Shown here: piece after piece, positions 26,288-38,110 of the stretch | How positions within the stretch are numbered: the first letter of the stretch is position 1 | Layout of the letters: each line of letters starts with the position of its first letter | Origin: Pseudomonas sp. MM211 | Lineage (GTDB): Bacteria; Pseudomonadota; Gammaproteobacteria; Pseudomonadales; Pseudomonadaceae | Length of the DNA: 64,000 bases | Reading direction: 5' to 3' | NCBI RefSeq assembly: GCF_020386635.1 | Contig: NZ_CP081942.1 | Coordinates: forward strand, 3,906,001-3,970,000 | Translations under genes and position numbers: made by a program | Notes under the pieces: model-generated | The model's input: only the letters and a program-made list of their open reading frames with translations | Told to the model about the DNA's origin: nothing | Database searches by the model: none

Positions 26288-27913
26288 TTAGAAAATGTAA
26301 TCGGTGGTCAGGAAATTCGATGAACGCTGACGAATCACCTCGCTGACCAGCGCCTTGTTGTCGTCCGTAAAACGGGTCGCCACCAGGGTGCGGATCGAGA
26401 AGGTACGCAGGGCGTCATGCACCGACAGCGTGCCCTCAGCGGAATCCTTGCGGCCGTTGAACGGGAAGGTATCCGGGCCGCGCTGGCACTGGGCGTTGAT
26501 GTTGATGCGCCCGACCTGGTTGGCGAAGGCGTCGACCAGGCGACCGATCTGCTGCGCATCGTTGCCGAACAGGCTTAGCTGCTGACCGAAATCGGACTGC
26601 AGTACGTAATCGATCACCTGCTCGACATCCCGATACGGCACCACCGGCACCAGGGGCCCGAACTGCTCTTCGCCATACAGGCGCATCTGTGGCGTTACCG
26701 GGCACAGCAGCGCCGGATAGAAGAAGCTCTCGCGGTGCTCACCGCCGCCCGGGTTGATGATCTTCGCGCCTTTGTCGATGGCATCGGCCATGACCGTTTT
26801 CAGGTAATCGACCTTGCCCGGCTCGGGCAGTGGCGTCAGCGCGACGCCCGCGTCCCAGGGCATGCCGGGCTTGAGTTTGGCCAGGCCGGCGCTGAACTTG
26901 TCGAGGAATGGCTGCAGTACATCTTCATGAACGAAGAGGATTTTCAACGCGGTGCAACGCTGGCCGTTGAACGACAGCGCGCCAGTCAGTGCCTCGCTCA
27001 CCGCGTTGTCCAGATCGACCTGGGGAAGCACGATGCCAGGATTCTTGGCATCCAGGCCCAGCGCCGCACGCAGGCGATGGGGCTTGGGGTGCAACTTCTT
27101 CAGATCACTGGCACCCCTGTGGGTGCCGATGAAGGCGAACACGTCGACCTTGCCACTCTCCATCAGAGCGCTGACCGTTTCGCGCCCGCGGCCGTAGATG
27201 ATGTTGATCACGCCTGGCGGGAAGCTATCGCGGAACGCTTCCAGCAACGGACGCATCAGCAGTACACCGAACTTGGCCGGTTTGAACACCACCGTGTTGC
27301 CCATGATCAGCGCCGGAATCAGCGTGGTGAAGGTTTCGTTCAGCGGATAGTTATACGGCCCCATGCACAGCGCCACACCCAGCGGCACGCGGCGGATCTG
27401 CCCCAAGGTGCCCTGTTCCAGCTCGAAACGACTGGAGCGACGATCCAGCTCCTTGAGCGCTCCGATGGTGTCGACGATGTAATCGCAGGTACGGTCAAAC
27501 TCCTTTTCGGAGTCCTTGAGGTTCTTGCCGATCTCCCACATCAGCAGCTTGACCACTGCCGTGCGCTGTTCACGCATGCGAGCCAGAAAGGCTTCGACAT
27601 GGGCGATGCGTTCAGCGACGCGCAGGTTGGGCCACTGACCCTGGCCGTGATCGTAGGCTGCCACGGCGGCATCCAGCGCGGCCAGGGCAGCATCGGCGTC
27701 GAGCAGCGGCGTACTGCCGAGCACCACCTGGCGCTCGCCATCGTCCTCGGCGAGATAGATCGGGCTGCGCACCTGCGCCAGCGGCCCCTGCCAGTGGCGT
27801 AACTCGCCGCCGACCAGGTATTCACGCTGCTCGACTGGTGCATCGGGGCGGTAGGCTTCAGGAATATCGTGCAGACGGGGAAACAGCGCAGCAGGGTCGA
27901 AGGGACGGGACAT
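26288..27913 (-). CDS. gapN: NADP-dependent glyceraldehyde-3-phosphate dehydrogenase (non-phosphorylating)
   Basis: This 541-residue enzyme of the aldehyde dehydrogenase superfamily, GapN type, starts at the ATG ending 27913 with CAGGAG upstream. The catalytic Cys is in SFNGQRCTALKILFV. The cofactor-binding region includes MGPYNYPLNETFTTLIPALIMGNTVVFKPAKFG. The usual ELGGKNP motif reads LGLDAKNPGIVLP, as in this subgroup. It oxidises glyceraldehyde-3-phosphate straight to 3-phosphoglycerate and gives NADPH without ATP. It is last in zwf-pgl-eda-gapN, so it would use the glyceraldehyde-3-phosphate released by Eda and boost NADPH. A role on another aldehyde cannot be excluded. Confidence 0.85.
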   Translation of the reverse strand: MSRPFDPAALFPRLHDIPEAYRPDAPVEQREYLVGGELRHWQGPLAQVRSPIYLAEDDGERQVVLGSTPLLDADAALAALDAAVAAYDHGQGQWPNLRVAERIAHVEAFLARMREQRTAVVKLLMWEIGKNLKDSEKEFDRTCDYIVDTIGALKELDRRSSRFELEQGTLGQIRRVPLGVALCMGPYNYPLNETFTTLIPALIMGNTVVFKPAKFGVLLMRPLLEAFRDSFPPGVINIIYGRGRETVSALMESGKVDVFAFIGTHRGASDLKKLHPKPHRLRAALGLDAKNPGIVLPQVDLDNAVSEALTGALSFNGQRCTALKILFVHEDVLQPFLDKFSAGLAKLKPGMPWDAGVALTPLPEPGKVDYLKTVMADAIDKGAKIINPGGGEHRESFFYPALLCPVTPQMRLYGEEQFGPLVPVVPYRDVEQVIDYVLQSDFGQQLSLFGNDAQQIGRLVDAFANQVGRININAQCQRGPDTFPFNGRKDSAEGTLSVHDALRTFSIRTLVATRFTDDNKALVSEVIRQRSSNFLTTDYIF

Positions 27914-27974
27914 GAGAACTCCTGGACGGAGGGAGCCCGGCCCCACGGCGCGGGCTATGACGAGATGAGTTGGC

Positions 27975-28634
27975 TCAGTTCAGCAGCGCCAGGGCATCGG
28001 CGCTCGCCTGGCGAACCTTGTCCCAACCCGCGGAGCTGTCCAGCATCCAGCTGCCGCCAACGCACATCACATTGGGCAGGGCCATGTAACGCTTCATGTT
28101 GTCGGGGCTGACGCCACCAGTCGGGCAGAAACGGATGTCTCCGAACGGGCCACTGAGGGCCTTGAGCGCTGCGGCTCCGCCGCAGACTTCCGCAGGAAAC
28201 AGCTTGAAGCGGCGATAGCCGAGGGCGTAACCGACCATGATTTCCGAAGCGCTGGCCACACCGGGCAGCAGCGGGATCGGGCTGTCCAGGGCAGCACGCA
28301 GCAGTTCATCGGTAGAGCCTGGGCTGACGATGAATTGGGCACCGGCCTCCTCCACCGATTCGAGCATGCGGCGATCCAGCACCGTGCCGGCACCAACGCA
28401 CAGATGCGGTCGTTCTTCACGCAGGCGGCGGATGGCCGTCAGGCCATGCACCGAGCGCAGGGTGATTTCCAGCACCTGCAAGCCGCCGGCATCCAGGGCA
28501 TCGGCCAGCGGCAGAATGTCTTCCTCGCGGGCGATGGTAATCACCGGCATGATCCGCGCCCGCTCACAGAGCACATCGATGCTGGCGATCTTCTCAGCCA
28601 TGGTCGGGGTTGGTCGGCTGATGGCGTGTGTCAT
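27975..28634 (-). CDS. eda: 2-keto-3-deoxy-6-phosphogluconate aldolase
   Basis: This 219-residue class I aldolase splits KDPG to pyruvate and glyceraldehyde-3-phosphate, the last step of the Entner-Doudoroff pathway. Active-site parts are the Glu in LEITLRS, GAGTVLDRRM, SPGSTDELL, PGVASASE, the Schiff-base Lys in RRFKLFPAEVCGG, and FCPTGGVSPDNM. The start (MTHAISRPTPTMAEKIA) has AAGGATC upstream. It lies 19 bases after pgl in the zwf operon and 61 bases before gapN. Confidence 0.96.
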   Translation of the reverse strand: MTHAISRPTPTMAEKIASIDVLCERARIMPVITIAREEDILPLADALDAGGLQVLEITLRSVHGLTAIRRLREERPHLCVGAGTVLDRRMLESVEEAGAQFIVSPGSTDELLRAALDSPIPLLPGVASASEIMVGYALGYRRFKLFPAEVCGGAAALKALSGPFGDIRFCPTGGVSPDNMKRYMALPNVMCVGGSWMLDSSAGWDKVRQASADALALLN

Positions 28635-28653
28635 GTGTTTTGATCCTTTTGGC

Positions 28654-29367
28654 CTAAGGGCACCAGTAAATTTCTAAAGGCGCGCCGAGAAACGCGCTGA
28701 TTGGCATTTTTTTGTGGTCACGGTGTTCTAGCGCCTGCTCCAGCACGCGCAACTTTCCTTCTCCCTCGATTGACAACAGTTGCAGTCGAGCGGCCTTGAG
28801 CAGCGGCAGCGTGAGGGTCAGGCGCTGATGTGGCACAGCTGGCGCGAGCATCGGCAAGCAGCGGCGCGAGCCATCTGCCTGCAGCGCTTGATCGAGGTTG
28901 GGGCTGTTGGGGAACAGCGAGGCGGTATGCCCGTCGGTGCCCATGCCCAGTACCAGCACGTCGATGGGCGGTAGGTCGTTCAACGCCTGTTCGGTGAGCG
29001 TCGCCGCCTCTTCAAGGCTACCCGCGCTGTGGTACAGGCCGAGCAGTCGCGCTTCAGCGGCTGGCCCCTGAAGCAAATGCTGACGCACCAGTGCCTCGTT
29101 ACTGTCTTCGTGGGCAACCGGCACCCAGCGCTCGTCGGCCAGGCTTACCAGCACCTGGTTCCAGGGCAAGGGTTGCTGCGCCAGTGCCTTGAAGAAAGCG
29201 ATCGGGCTACGCCCGCCCGACACCACCAGCGTAGCGGTGCCATGACTGTCGATGGCATCGCGCAGGGCGCCGGCCACTCTATCGACCAGAGCCTGGGCCA
29301 GGCGCTGGGAATTGTCGTGGCTGCGGGCAACCACGCCCGCGGGAAATTCGAGGTCAGAGATCGCCAT
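28654..29367 (-). CDS. pgl: 6-phosphogluconolactonase
   Basis: This 237-residue enzyme of the NagB/RpiA/Pgl fold hydrolyses 6-phosphogluconolactone to 6-phosphogluconate. Family motifs are [16 protein letters not shown] near residue 47, [16 protein letters not shown], and [18 protein letters not shown]. Its start overlaps the zwf stop by 14 bases, and a GGGAGGG site lies inside the zwf end, so the two are translationally coupled. The length is normal. Confidence 0.95.
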   Translation of the reverse strand: MAISDLEFPAGVVARSHDNSQRLAQALVDRVAGALRDAIDSHGTATLVVSGGRSPIAFFKALAQQPLPWNQVLVSLADERWVPVAHEDSNEALVRQHLLQGPAAEARLLGLYHSAGSLEEAATLTEQALNDLPPIDVLVLGMGTDGHTASLFPNSPNLDQALQADGSRRCLPMLAPAVPHQRLTLTLPLLKAARLQLLSIEGEGKLRVLEQALEHRDHKKMPISAFLGAPLEIYWCP

Positions 29368-30823
29368 ACCAGGCCCTCCCGTCGCGAGTGATCAGGGCGA
29401 TGGAGCTCATCGGCCCCCAGCTTCCGGCGACGTATGGTTTAGGTGGGTCGCCAAGTTTTTTCCAACCGGCGATCAGCTGATCGCACCACTGCCAGGCATG
29501 TTCGATTTCGTCCTTGCGCACGAACAGGTTCTGGTTGCCACGCATGACCTCAAGCAGCAACCGTTCATAGGCATCAGGAATGCGTGAGCTGCCATAAGTT
29601 GCCGAAAAGTTCAGCTGCAACGGATCGCTGCGTAGCTGCATACCCTTGTCCAGCCCCTGATCCTTGGTCATCACCTGCAGAGAAATACTCTCGTCCGGCT
29701 GCAGGCGGATGATCAGTTTGTTGCCGATCAACTGCCGCTGCTCGGGAGCGAAGATGTAGTGCGGCGGCTCTTTGAAGTGGATGACGATCTGCGACAGCTT
29801 CTGCGCCATGCGCTTGCCGGTGCGCAGATAGAACGGCACGCCGGCCCAGCGCCAGTTGCGGATGTCCGCGCGCAGGGCAACGAAGGTTTCGGTATCGCTA
29901 TGGGCATTGGAGTTTTCTTCCTCCAGATAACCCGGTACCGGTTTGCCGTCGCTGGTCCCGCCCACGTACTGACCACGCACCACATGACGGGAAAGCTGCT
30001 CGGCGTTCATCGGTTCGAGCGCCTTGAGCACCTTGACCTTCTCATCACGGATGGCATCCGCCGATAGATCGCCGGGTGGATCCATGGCGATCAGGCAGAG
30101 CAGCTGCAGCAGGTGGTTCTGGATCATGTCGCGCAGCTGGCCGGCCTTGTCGAAATAGCCCCAGCGACCTTCGATACCGACCTTCTCCGCCACGGTAATT
30201 TCCACGTGGGTGATGTGGTTCTGGTTCCACTGGGTCTCGAACAGGCTGTTGGCGAAGCGCAGGGCAATCAGGTTCTGCACCGTCTCCTTGCCCAGGTAAT
30301 GGTCGATCCGATAAACCTGGGTTTCCGGGAAGTACGCCGCTACTGCATCGTTAACCGCACGGGACGATTCCAGATCGTGGCCAATCGGTTTCTCCAGCAC
30401 CACGCGGGTGCCTTCGGCCAGACCGACCGCGGCAAGGTTGGCGCAAATGCCGCCATACACGGACGCGGGGGTTGCGAAATAAGCAATCAGTTGGCGGCCG
30501 CTACCGACCGCTTCCGCCAGTTGCGGGTAGGCATCAGGTGGCAGGAATTCCATGCTCAGGTAGCGCAGGCGCGCCTGGAAACGCTGCATCACCACGTCGT
30601 CCAGCTCCTTGGCCGGCAGGTAGCGGCGCAGGTGACTGTCGATGGCGCTCAGGTGCGTGGCGGGATCACCGCCCTCGCGCGCCAGGGCAAGCAGCTGGGT
30701 ATCCTCGTGCAGCAGCCCGGCACGATCGAGCTGATAGAGGGCAGGAAACAGCTTGCGCAATGCCAGGTCGCCGAGGGCGCCGAACAGAGCGAAGGTACAA
30801 GGTTCAACGGGAATCACGGACAT
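29354..30823 (-). CDS. zwf: Glucose-6-phosphate 1-dehydrogenase
   Basis: This 489-residue enzyme oxidises glucose-6-phosphate with NAD(P)+ to start the Entner-Doudoroff route. The N-terminal Rossmann part is [33 protein letters not shown] follows, and the catalytic [14 protein letters not shown] (His and Lys) is near residue 175. It is first in zwf-pgl-eda-gapN and divergent from hexR across 167 bases that hold two HexR-like sites and a perfect palindrome. An AAGAACAA Hfq/Crc-type motif lies five bases before the start codon, so both HexR and catabolite repression may act on it. Confidence 0.96.
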   Translation of the reverse strand: MSVIPVEPCTFALFGALGDLALRKLFPALYQLDRAGLLHEDTQLLALAREGGDPATHLSAIDSHLRRYLPAKELDDVVMQRFQARLRYLSMEFLPPDAYPQLAEAVGSGRQLIAYFATPASVYGGICANLAAVGLAEGTRVVLEKPIGHDLESSRAVNDAVAAYFPETQVYRIDHYLGKETVQNLIALRFANSLFETQWNQNHITHVEITVAEKVGIEGRWGYFDKAGQLRDMIQNHLLQLLCLIAMDPPGDLSADAIRDEKVKVLKALEPMNAEQLSRHVVRGQYVGGTSDGKPVPGYLEEENSNAHSDTETFVALRADIRNWRWAGVPFYLRTGKRMAQKLSQIVIHFKEPPHYIFAPEQRQLIGNKLIIRLQPDESISLQVMTKDQGLDKGMQLRSDPLQLNFSATYGSSRIPDAYERLLLEVMRGNQNLFVRKDEIEHAWQWCDQLIAGWKKLGDPPKPYVAGSWGPMSSIALITRDGRAWYGDL

Positions 30824-30828
30824 GATCT

Positions 30829-30843
30829 TTGTTCTTCTATCAA
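30829..30843 (-). promoter_or_regulatory. HexR-like operator at zwf, overlapping an AANAANAA motif
   Basis: The minus strand reads TTGA-N7-ACAA, one base away from the published Pseudomonas HexR consensus TTGT-N7/8-ACAA. It lies 6-20 bases upstream of the zwf start codon. The same bases hold AAGAACAA (30836-30829), which fits the Hfq/Crc AANAANAA pattern. Confidence 0.6.
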
Positions 30844-30856
30844 GTTACCCTATTGA

Positions 30857-30872
30857 TAGCGGTTAACCGCTA
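30857..30872. promoter_or_regulatory. Perfect 16-bp palindrome in the zwf-hexR intergenic region
   Basis: TAGCGGTTAACCGCTA is a perfect inverted repeat between the two HexR-like sites. Its centre (TTAA) does not fit a LacI-type CG-centred operator. It is probably a binding site for a dimeric regulator that I cannot name. Confidence 0.55.
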
Positions 30873-30890
30873 ATTTCGCAACTGCAAATG

Positions 30891-30905
30891 TAGTAATAAA
30901 AACAA
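30891..30905 (-). promoter_or_regulatory. Second HexR-like site between zwf and hexR
   Basis: The plus strand reads TAGT-N7-ACAA, one mismatch from TTGT-N7-ACAA. It lies 68-82 bases upstream of zwf and 86-100 bases upstream of hexR and is set in AT-rich sequence suited to promoters. Confidence 0.5.
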
Positions 30906-30990
30906 CATTTTTTATAGACTGCATATCCGGATAGCCAGTTGACAGCATCGGTCGTACGATTGACCGACGCTTTATCAGAGAAGGACAAAA

Positions 30991-31860
30991 ATGGATCGCG
31001 TGCGCAATCTTCTCGAGCAGATCAAGGGCCGCCTCGACAGCCTCAACAAGGCCGAACGCAAGGTCGCCGAAGTGATACTGCTCAATCCGCAGCAGGCCAC
31101 CCGCCTGAGCATTGCCTCCCTCGCCCAGGCCGCCCAGGTCAGCGAACCGACGGTGAACCGCTTTTGTCGCTCGTTCGGCGTCAACGGCTATCCCGAGCTG
31201 AAAATGCAGCTGGCGCAGAGCCTGGCCAGCGGCGCGGCCTACGTCAGCCGCGCCGTGGAAGCCGACGACGGCCCCGAGGCCTACACCCGCAAGATATTCG
31301 GCAGCGCCATCGCCTCGCTGGACAGCGCCTGCCAGAGCCTCGACCCGAACCTGATCAGCCGCGCCGTCGATCTGTTGATCCAGGCCCGGCAAATCCATTT
31401 CTTCGGCCTTGGCGCATCGGCGCCCGTTGCACTGGACGCCCAGCACAAGTTCTTCCGCTTCAACCTCGCGGTGTCCGCCCACGCCGATGTGCTGATGCAG
31501 CGGATGCTGGCATCGGTGGCCCATACCGGCGATCTGTTCGTGATCATTTCCTATACCGGCCGCACCCGCGAACTGGTCGAGGTGGCGCGTCTGGCGCGGG
31601 AGAATGGCGCTTCGGTGCTCGGCCTCACCGCCGCCGGCTCGCCGCTCGCACAAGCCTGCAGCCTGAGCGTGCATATCCCGCTGCCCGAAGACACCGACAT
31701 CTACATGCCGATGACCTCGCGGATCATTCAGCTCACCGTACTCGACGTACTGGCAACCGGCATGACCCTGCGCCGCGGTGCGGACTTCCAGCCGCACCTG
31801 CGCAAGATCAAGGAAAGCCTCAACGCCAGCCGTTATCCGGCCAGCGAAGAACAAGGCTGA
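30991..31860 (+). CDS. hexR: HexR, RpiR-family repressor of glucose metabolism
   Basis: This 289-residue regulator has an N-terminal RpiR helix-turn-helix ([46 protein letters not shown], about residues 20-65) and a C-terminal SIS sugar-phosphate domain at about 115-275 ([18 protein letters not shown], then [28 protein letters not shown]). In P. putida HexR represses zwf-pgl-eda, edd-glk-gltR2-gltS and gap, and is released by KDPG. The same operons are all in this window, with matching operators. It is divergent from zwf. Confidence 0.95.
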   Translation: MDRVRNLLEQIKGRLDSLNKAERKVAEVILLNPQQATRLSIASLAQAAQVSEPTVNRFCRSFGVNGYPELKMQLAQSLASGAAYVSRAVEADDGPEAYTRKIFGSAIASLDSACQSLDPNLISRAVDLLIQARQIHFFGLGASAPVALDAQHKFFRFNLAVSAHADVLMQRMLASVAHTGDLFVIISYTGRTRELVEVARLARENGASVLGLTAAGSPLAQACSLSVHIPLPEDTDIYMPMTSRIIQLTVLDVLATGMTLRRGADFQPHLRKIKESLNASRYPASEEQG

Positions 31861-31876
31861 GCGACATGGCGCCATT

Positions 31877-32042
31877 CGTAGGGTGGGTGGAGCGGCGCTA
31901 AACCGCGACCGCCGACCCACATCAAGTCCAGAGCGCCGCGTAACCCACCACGCGGTCGACGCTGATACCCAATGGTGGGCTACGGCGCCCAAGAACCGAG
32001 TCGTTCCCAATGATAACGACCAGCGCCTCCACCCACCCTACG
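31877..32042. repeat. 166-bp segment bounded by 16-bp inverted repeats
   Basis: CGTAGGGTGGGTGGAG at 31877-31892 is matched in reverse by CTCCACCCACCCTACG at 32027-32042. The inside has further short inverted repeats and no credible gene. It fills most of the 260-bp gap between hexR and the convergent porin gene. The sequence family resembles the GTAGGGTGGG repeats seen again at 55824-55869. It may be a MITE-like or REP-type element. Confidence 0.6.
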
Positions 32043-32120
32043 AGCCTGCAAGCTAGCGTTGCGCGACTGCGAAATCGTAGTCAGCTTTTACTTGCGGCTT
32101 GTCGCTTGCAGCTCGAAGCT

Positions 32121-34595
<2,475 letters not shown>

Positions 34596-34637
34596 TTACT
34601 TCTCTCCATTTTGAAAGCGTCGCGAGCGAAGGTCAGG

Positions 34638-34710
34638 CAAGGCGGAGTCAGGTGAGGAAGCGGAATTTAGGCCGCTAAATGAGCATTCCGAACCTGAATC
34701 CAACGCCGCA
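34638..34710. repeat. Hairpin repeat, copy 1, between gtsC and gtsD
   Basis: A 73-bp element runs from CAAGG to AACGCCGCA and can fold on itself. TCAGGT pairs with ACCTGA, GGAA with TTCC, and TTTAG/CTAAA closes a GCCG loop. Copy 2 lies at 36583-36655. Paired positions differ between copies in a compensating way. Confidence 0.75.
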
Positions 34711-34729
34711 TGACCGAGCGCAGTAGCTT

Positions 34730-35560
34730 TCAACCCTTTACCGCGCCGGCCGTGAGGCCACGCAGGAAGTACTTGCCCGCCACGATGTACACCAGCAGGG
34801 TCGGTAGCCCGGCGATCATCGCCGCGGCCATGTCCACGTTGTATTCCTTGGCGCCGGTGCTGGTATTGACCAGGTTGTTGAGGGCCACGGTGATCGGCTG
34901 GGAGTCGCCACTGGCGAACACCACACCAAAGAGGAAGTCGTTCCAGATCTGGGTGAACTGCCAGATCAGGCAGACCATGATGATCGGCAGCGACATGGGC
35001 AGCAGGATGCGTCCGAAGATGGTGAAGAAGCCCGCGCCATCGAGGCGCGCCGCCTTGACCAGCGCATCCGGCACGCTGACGTAAAAGTTGCGGAAGAACA
35101 GCGTGGTGAAGGCGATGCCATAAACCACGTGGATGAGCACCAGGCCTGTGGTGGTATTGGCCAGGCCGAACTTGCCGAGGGTGAACGAGGCTGGCAGCAA
35201 CACCGTCTGGAACGGCAGGAAGCAGCCGAACAGCAGCAGACCGAAGAATAACTGCGAACCACGAAAGCGCCACATCGACAGCACGTAACCATTCAGGGCG
35301 CCGACCGCCGTGGAAATCAGCACGGCCGGCACGGCGATCTTCACCGAATTCCAGAAATAGCCGCCGACCACGTCCCAGGCCTTGACCCAGCCGATCAAAG
35401 TGAACGCTTCAGGCCAGGACAGCAGATTGCCAGCGCGCACGTCCTCGGGGGTCTTGAAGCTGGTCAGCAGCATTACGATCAGCGGCACCAGGTACAGCGC
35501 GGCTGCGAACAGCAAGGTGGCATAGATCGCCACACGGCTTGGGCTGAAGGCTCTAGTCAT
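34730..35560 (-). CDS. gtsC: Sugar ABC transporter permease (MalG type)
   Basis: This 276-residue inner-membrane permease has six predicted helices. The EAA loop that contacts the ATPase is SVPDALVKAARLDGAGFFTIFGRILLPMSLP at about residues 165-195. The C-terminus LRGLTAGAVKG is typical of the MalG/UgpE group. Its start overlaps gtsB by eight bases. It corresponds to gltG of P. aeruginosa. Confidence 0.92.
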   Translation of the reverse strand: MTRAFSPSRVAIYATLLFAAALYLVPLIVMLLTSFKTPEDVRAGNLLSWPEAFTLIGWVKAWDVVGGYFWNSVKIAVPAVLISTAVGALNGYVLSMWRFRGSQLFFGLLLFGCFLPFQTVLLPASFTLGKFGLANTTTGLVLIHVVYGIAFTTLFFRNFYVSVPDALVKAARLDGAGFFTIFGRILLPMSLPIIMVCLIWQFTQIWNDFLFGVVFASGDSQPITVALNNLVNTSTGAKEYNVDMAAAMIAGLPTLLVYIVAGKYFLRGLTAGAVKG

Positions 35561-36461
35561 GGCGTTTGCCCCGCAGTTCCGAGTAGAGATAGGGCACCAG
35601 AATCGCCAGGATCGCGCCGAGCATCATCATCGCGCTGGCCGAGCCGATGCCCATCTGGCCGCGGCTGAAGGTGAAGTTGTACATGAACATCGCCGGCAGA
35701 TCGGAGGAGTAACCGGGGCCGCCCGCGGTCATCGCCGCCACCAGGTCGAAGCTCTTGATGGCGATGTGGGCGAGGATCATCACCGCACTGAAGAACACCG
35801 GCCGCAGGCTCGGCAGGACGATGCGCAGGTAGATGGTCGGCAGACTCGCGCCGTCCACCTGAGCGGCACGGATGATCGATTGATCAACACTGCGCAGGCC
35901 GGCCAGGAACAGCGCCATGACGAAGCCCGAGGCCTGCCACACGGCGGCGATCACCAGGCAGTAGACGACCCGATCCTGATCCACCAGCCAGTCCAGGCGA
36001 AAGCCTTCCCAGCCCCAGTCACGCAGCATCTTGTCCAGCCCCAGGCCGGGATTGAGCAGCCATTTCCAGGCGGTACCGGTGACGATCATCGACAGCGCCA
36101 TGGGGTACAGGTAGATGGTGCGGATGAAGCCTTCGCGGCGAATGCGCTGATCCAGCAGCACGGCGAGCAACACGCCGATGAGCAGGCTGATGCCGATGAA
36201 CATGCCGCCGAACACCATCAGGTTCTTGCTTGCCACCCACCAGCGGTCGTTGTCCATCAGCCGCACGTACTGCTGCAGACCGACCCACTTGTAGCTGGGC
36301 ATGAAGCTGGAATTGGTGAACGACAGCACCAGCGTCCAGAGGATGTAGCCGTAGAAGCCGACCAGCACCACCAACATGCTCGGCGCCAGCACCAGCTTGG
36401 GTAGCCAGCGCTGCAGCGCGTCGAAGGGTGAAGCCTTGCCGATTACCGTCGTGACACTCAT
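35553..36461 (-). CDS. gtsB: Sugar ABC transporter permease (MalF type)
   Basis: This 302-residue permease is predicted to have six helices. The N-terminal helix is LVLAPSMLVVLVGFYGYILW. The EAA loop is SIIRAAQVDGASLPTIYLRIVLPSLRP near residues 205-230. It pairs with GtsC to form the channel. A 261-bp gap that includes hairpin copy 2 separates it from gtsA upstream, so expression of the binding protein and the permeases may be uncoupled. It corresponds to gltF of P. aeruginosa. Confidence 0.92.
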   Translation of the reverse strand: MSVTTVIGKASPFDALQRWLPKLVLAPSMLVVLVGFYGYILWTLVLSFTNSSFMPSYKWVGLQQYVRLMDNDRWWVASKNLMVFGGMFIGISLLIGVLLAVLLDQRIRREGFIRTIYLYPMALSMIVTGTAWKWLLNPGLGLDKMLRDWGWEGFRLDWLVDQDRVVYCLVIAAVWQASGFVMALFLAGLRSVDQSIIRAAQVDGASLPTIYLRIVLPSLRPVFFSAVMILAHIAIKSFDLVAAMTAGGPGYSSDLPAMFMYNFTFSRGQMGIGSASAMMMLGAILAILVPYLYSELRGKRHD

Positions 36462-36582
36462 CGGGCATTACCAGTGTGGAAATGAAATTCGGGTCGAACG
36501 CCGCCTGCGACTGGGCCAAGGCCTGGTCGAAGGAGGCTTTGCTGATAAGAACGTGTTCACGATCTAGCGAGCTAGAGCAATG

Positions 36583-36655
36583 CAAGGCAAAAACAGGCGA
36601 GGAAGCGGAATTTACTGATGTAAATGAGCATTCCGAGCCTGTTTTTAACGCCGCA
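36583..36655. repeat. Hairpin repeat, copy 2, between gtsA and gtsB
   Basis: This 73-bp element has the same orientation and layout as copy 1. ACAGGC pairs with GCCTGT, GGAA with TTCC, and TTTAC/GTAAA closes a TGAT loop. The central GAGGAAGCGGAATTTA and AAATGAGCATTCCGA blocks are shared with copy 1, while paired stem bases differ together. Confidence 0.75.
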
Positions 36656-36722
36656 GGGCCGACGCGCAGCAGATCATGAACAGGTTCTAAGGAAATGGGC
36701 CGGCTAACCGGCCCAAATCAAC

Positions 36723-37991
36723 CTACTGGGCGGATTTGATCGCCGCGTTGATCTGCGCGCCGGCCTTGCTCGGGTCGGCGTTCTTGTCACTCATGAAGTT
36801 GGTGACCACATCGAAAATCGCCCCCTGCACCGCCAGGTTGGTGGCCATGCTGTGGGCCATGCTCGGCTCCAGCTTGCCGCTCTTGTCGGCCGCCTGGAAA
36901 TCCTTCATGGAAGCCTGGGCGCAGCTGTCGAACCGGCTCATGTCCAGGTCGGAACGTACCGGAATCGAACCCTTGTTCTCGTTGAACACGTACTGGAACT
37001 CGGGCTCCAGAGCGATACGCGCCAAGGCGTGCTGGGCGGCGATGTCGCCTTCCTTCTTGAGCTTGAACATGGCCATGGAGTCGATGTTGTAGGTGTAGCT
37101 GCCGGCGGTACCGGGCATCGGCACGCACTGGTAGTCCTTGCCCGCGACCTTGCCGGCGGCCGTCCACTCGCTCTTGGCCCAGTCACCCATGATCTGCATC
37201 CCGGCCTTACCATCGATGAGTTCGGCAGTTGCCAGGTTCCAGTCACGGCCCGCGCGGTTATCGTCCATGTAGGTGGAGAGTTTTTTCAGCGCGGTGAACA
37301 CTTCGGTCATCTGCGGGCTGGTGAGGGTCGCTTCGTCGTTCTCGACGAATGCCTTGTGATAGCCCTCGGCGCCCATGATGCCAAGCACCAGACCTTCGAA
37401 CACGGTGCTGTCCTGCCACGGCTGACCGCCATGGGCCAGGGGCACGAAGCCAGCGGCCTTGAGCTTGTCGCCAGCGGCGTAAAGCTCTTCGAGAGTGGTC
37501 GGTGCCTTGTCGATCCCGGCCTTCTTGAATACTTCCGGGTTGATCCACAGCCAGTTGACGCGGTGGATGTTCACCGGCACGGCGACATAGTGGCCGTCGT
37601 ACTTCATGGTATTGGAGACGGTTTTCGACAGCAGGCCATCCCAGTTGTTGGCCTTGGCGACGTCATCCAGCGGTGCGAGCAGATCCAGCGCGCCCCACTC
37701 CTGCAGATCCGGCCCCTTGATCTGCGCGGCACCGGGCGGGTTGCCGGATACCACACGGGTCTTCAGCACGGTCATCGCGGCGGAACCGGCGCCACCGGCC
37801 ACGGCACTGTCCTTCCAGGTGTAACCGTCTTTCTCGACCAGCTCACGCAGAACCTTCACGGCCGCAGCCTCACCGCCGGACGTCCACCAGTGCACGACTT
37901 CAACCGTACCTTTGGAGTCGGCTGCCAGGGCAGTGAGTGGCAATAGCGAGGCGAGAGAAACGGCAGTAGCGAGACGAGTGATCGCGTTCAT
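36723..37991 (-). CDS. gtsA: Periplasmic glucose/mannose-binding protein
   Basis: This 422-residue family 1 solute-binding protein has a signal peptide ([17 protein letters not shown], cleaved before ADSKGTVEV). Binding-cleft features include [20 protein letters not shown] and [38 protein letters not shown] and [12 protein letters not shown] follow. It captures glucose, and in P. aeruginosa also mannitol or mannose less well, for the GtsBCD importer. A Crc-type AACAACAA motif lies 13 bases before the start, and a putative GltR box lies 77-119 bases upstream. It corresponds to gltB of P. aeruginosa. Confidence 0.93.
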   Translation of the reverse strand: MNAITRLATAVSLASLLPLTALAADSKGTVEVVHWWTSGGEAAAVKVLRELVEKDGYTWKDSAVAGGAGSAAMTVLKTRVVSGNPPGAAQIKGPDLQEWGALDLLAPLDDVAKANNWDGLLSKTVSNTMKYDGHYVAVPVNIHRVNWLWINPEVFKKAGIDKAPTTLEELYAAGDKLKAAGFVPLAHGGQPWQDSTVFEGLVLGIMGAEGYHKAFVENDEATLTSPQMTEVFTALKKLSTYMDDNRAGRDWNLATAELIDGKAGMQIMGDWAKSEWTAAGKVAGKDYQCVPMPGTAGSYTYNIDSMAMFKLKKEGDIAAQHALARIALEPEFQYVFNENKGSIPVRSDLDMSRFDSCAQASMKDFQAADKSGKLEPSMAHSMATNLAVQGAIFDVVTNFMSDKNADPSKAGAQINAAIKSAQ

Positions 37992-38004
37992 CGAAGTACC
38001 TTTC

Positions 38005-38012
38005 TTGTTGTT
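38005..38012 (-). promoter_or_regulatory. Hfq/Crc-type AANAANAA motif upstream of gtsA
   Basis: The minus strand reads AACAACAA, followed by GAAAGG and the gtsA start 13 bases later. This matches the CA motif in form and position. Confidence 0.6.
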
Positions 38013-38067
38013 AGAAGCAAGTCGTGGCGCTTGCGTTGGATGCAGTGTAATCAGGCTTTGCTGGCAG

Positions 38068-38110
38068 CCAGGTAACGAAGGGACGTGCGAATGTCACCAC
38101 CTCGTTACAT
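38068..38110 (-). promoter_or_regulatory. Putative GltR box upstream of gtsA
   Basis: This 43-bp block is repeated with about 70% identity and no gaps at 39537-39579. On the minus strand three GTNAC cores (GTAAC, GTGAC, GTTAC) are spaced 11 and 21 bases apart, as expected for tandem binding by an OmpR-family regulator. The response regulator GltR is encoded 3 kb away. The block overlaps the stop codon of the AGE gene. Confidence 0.6.
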
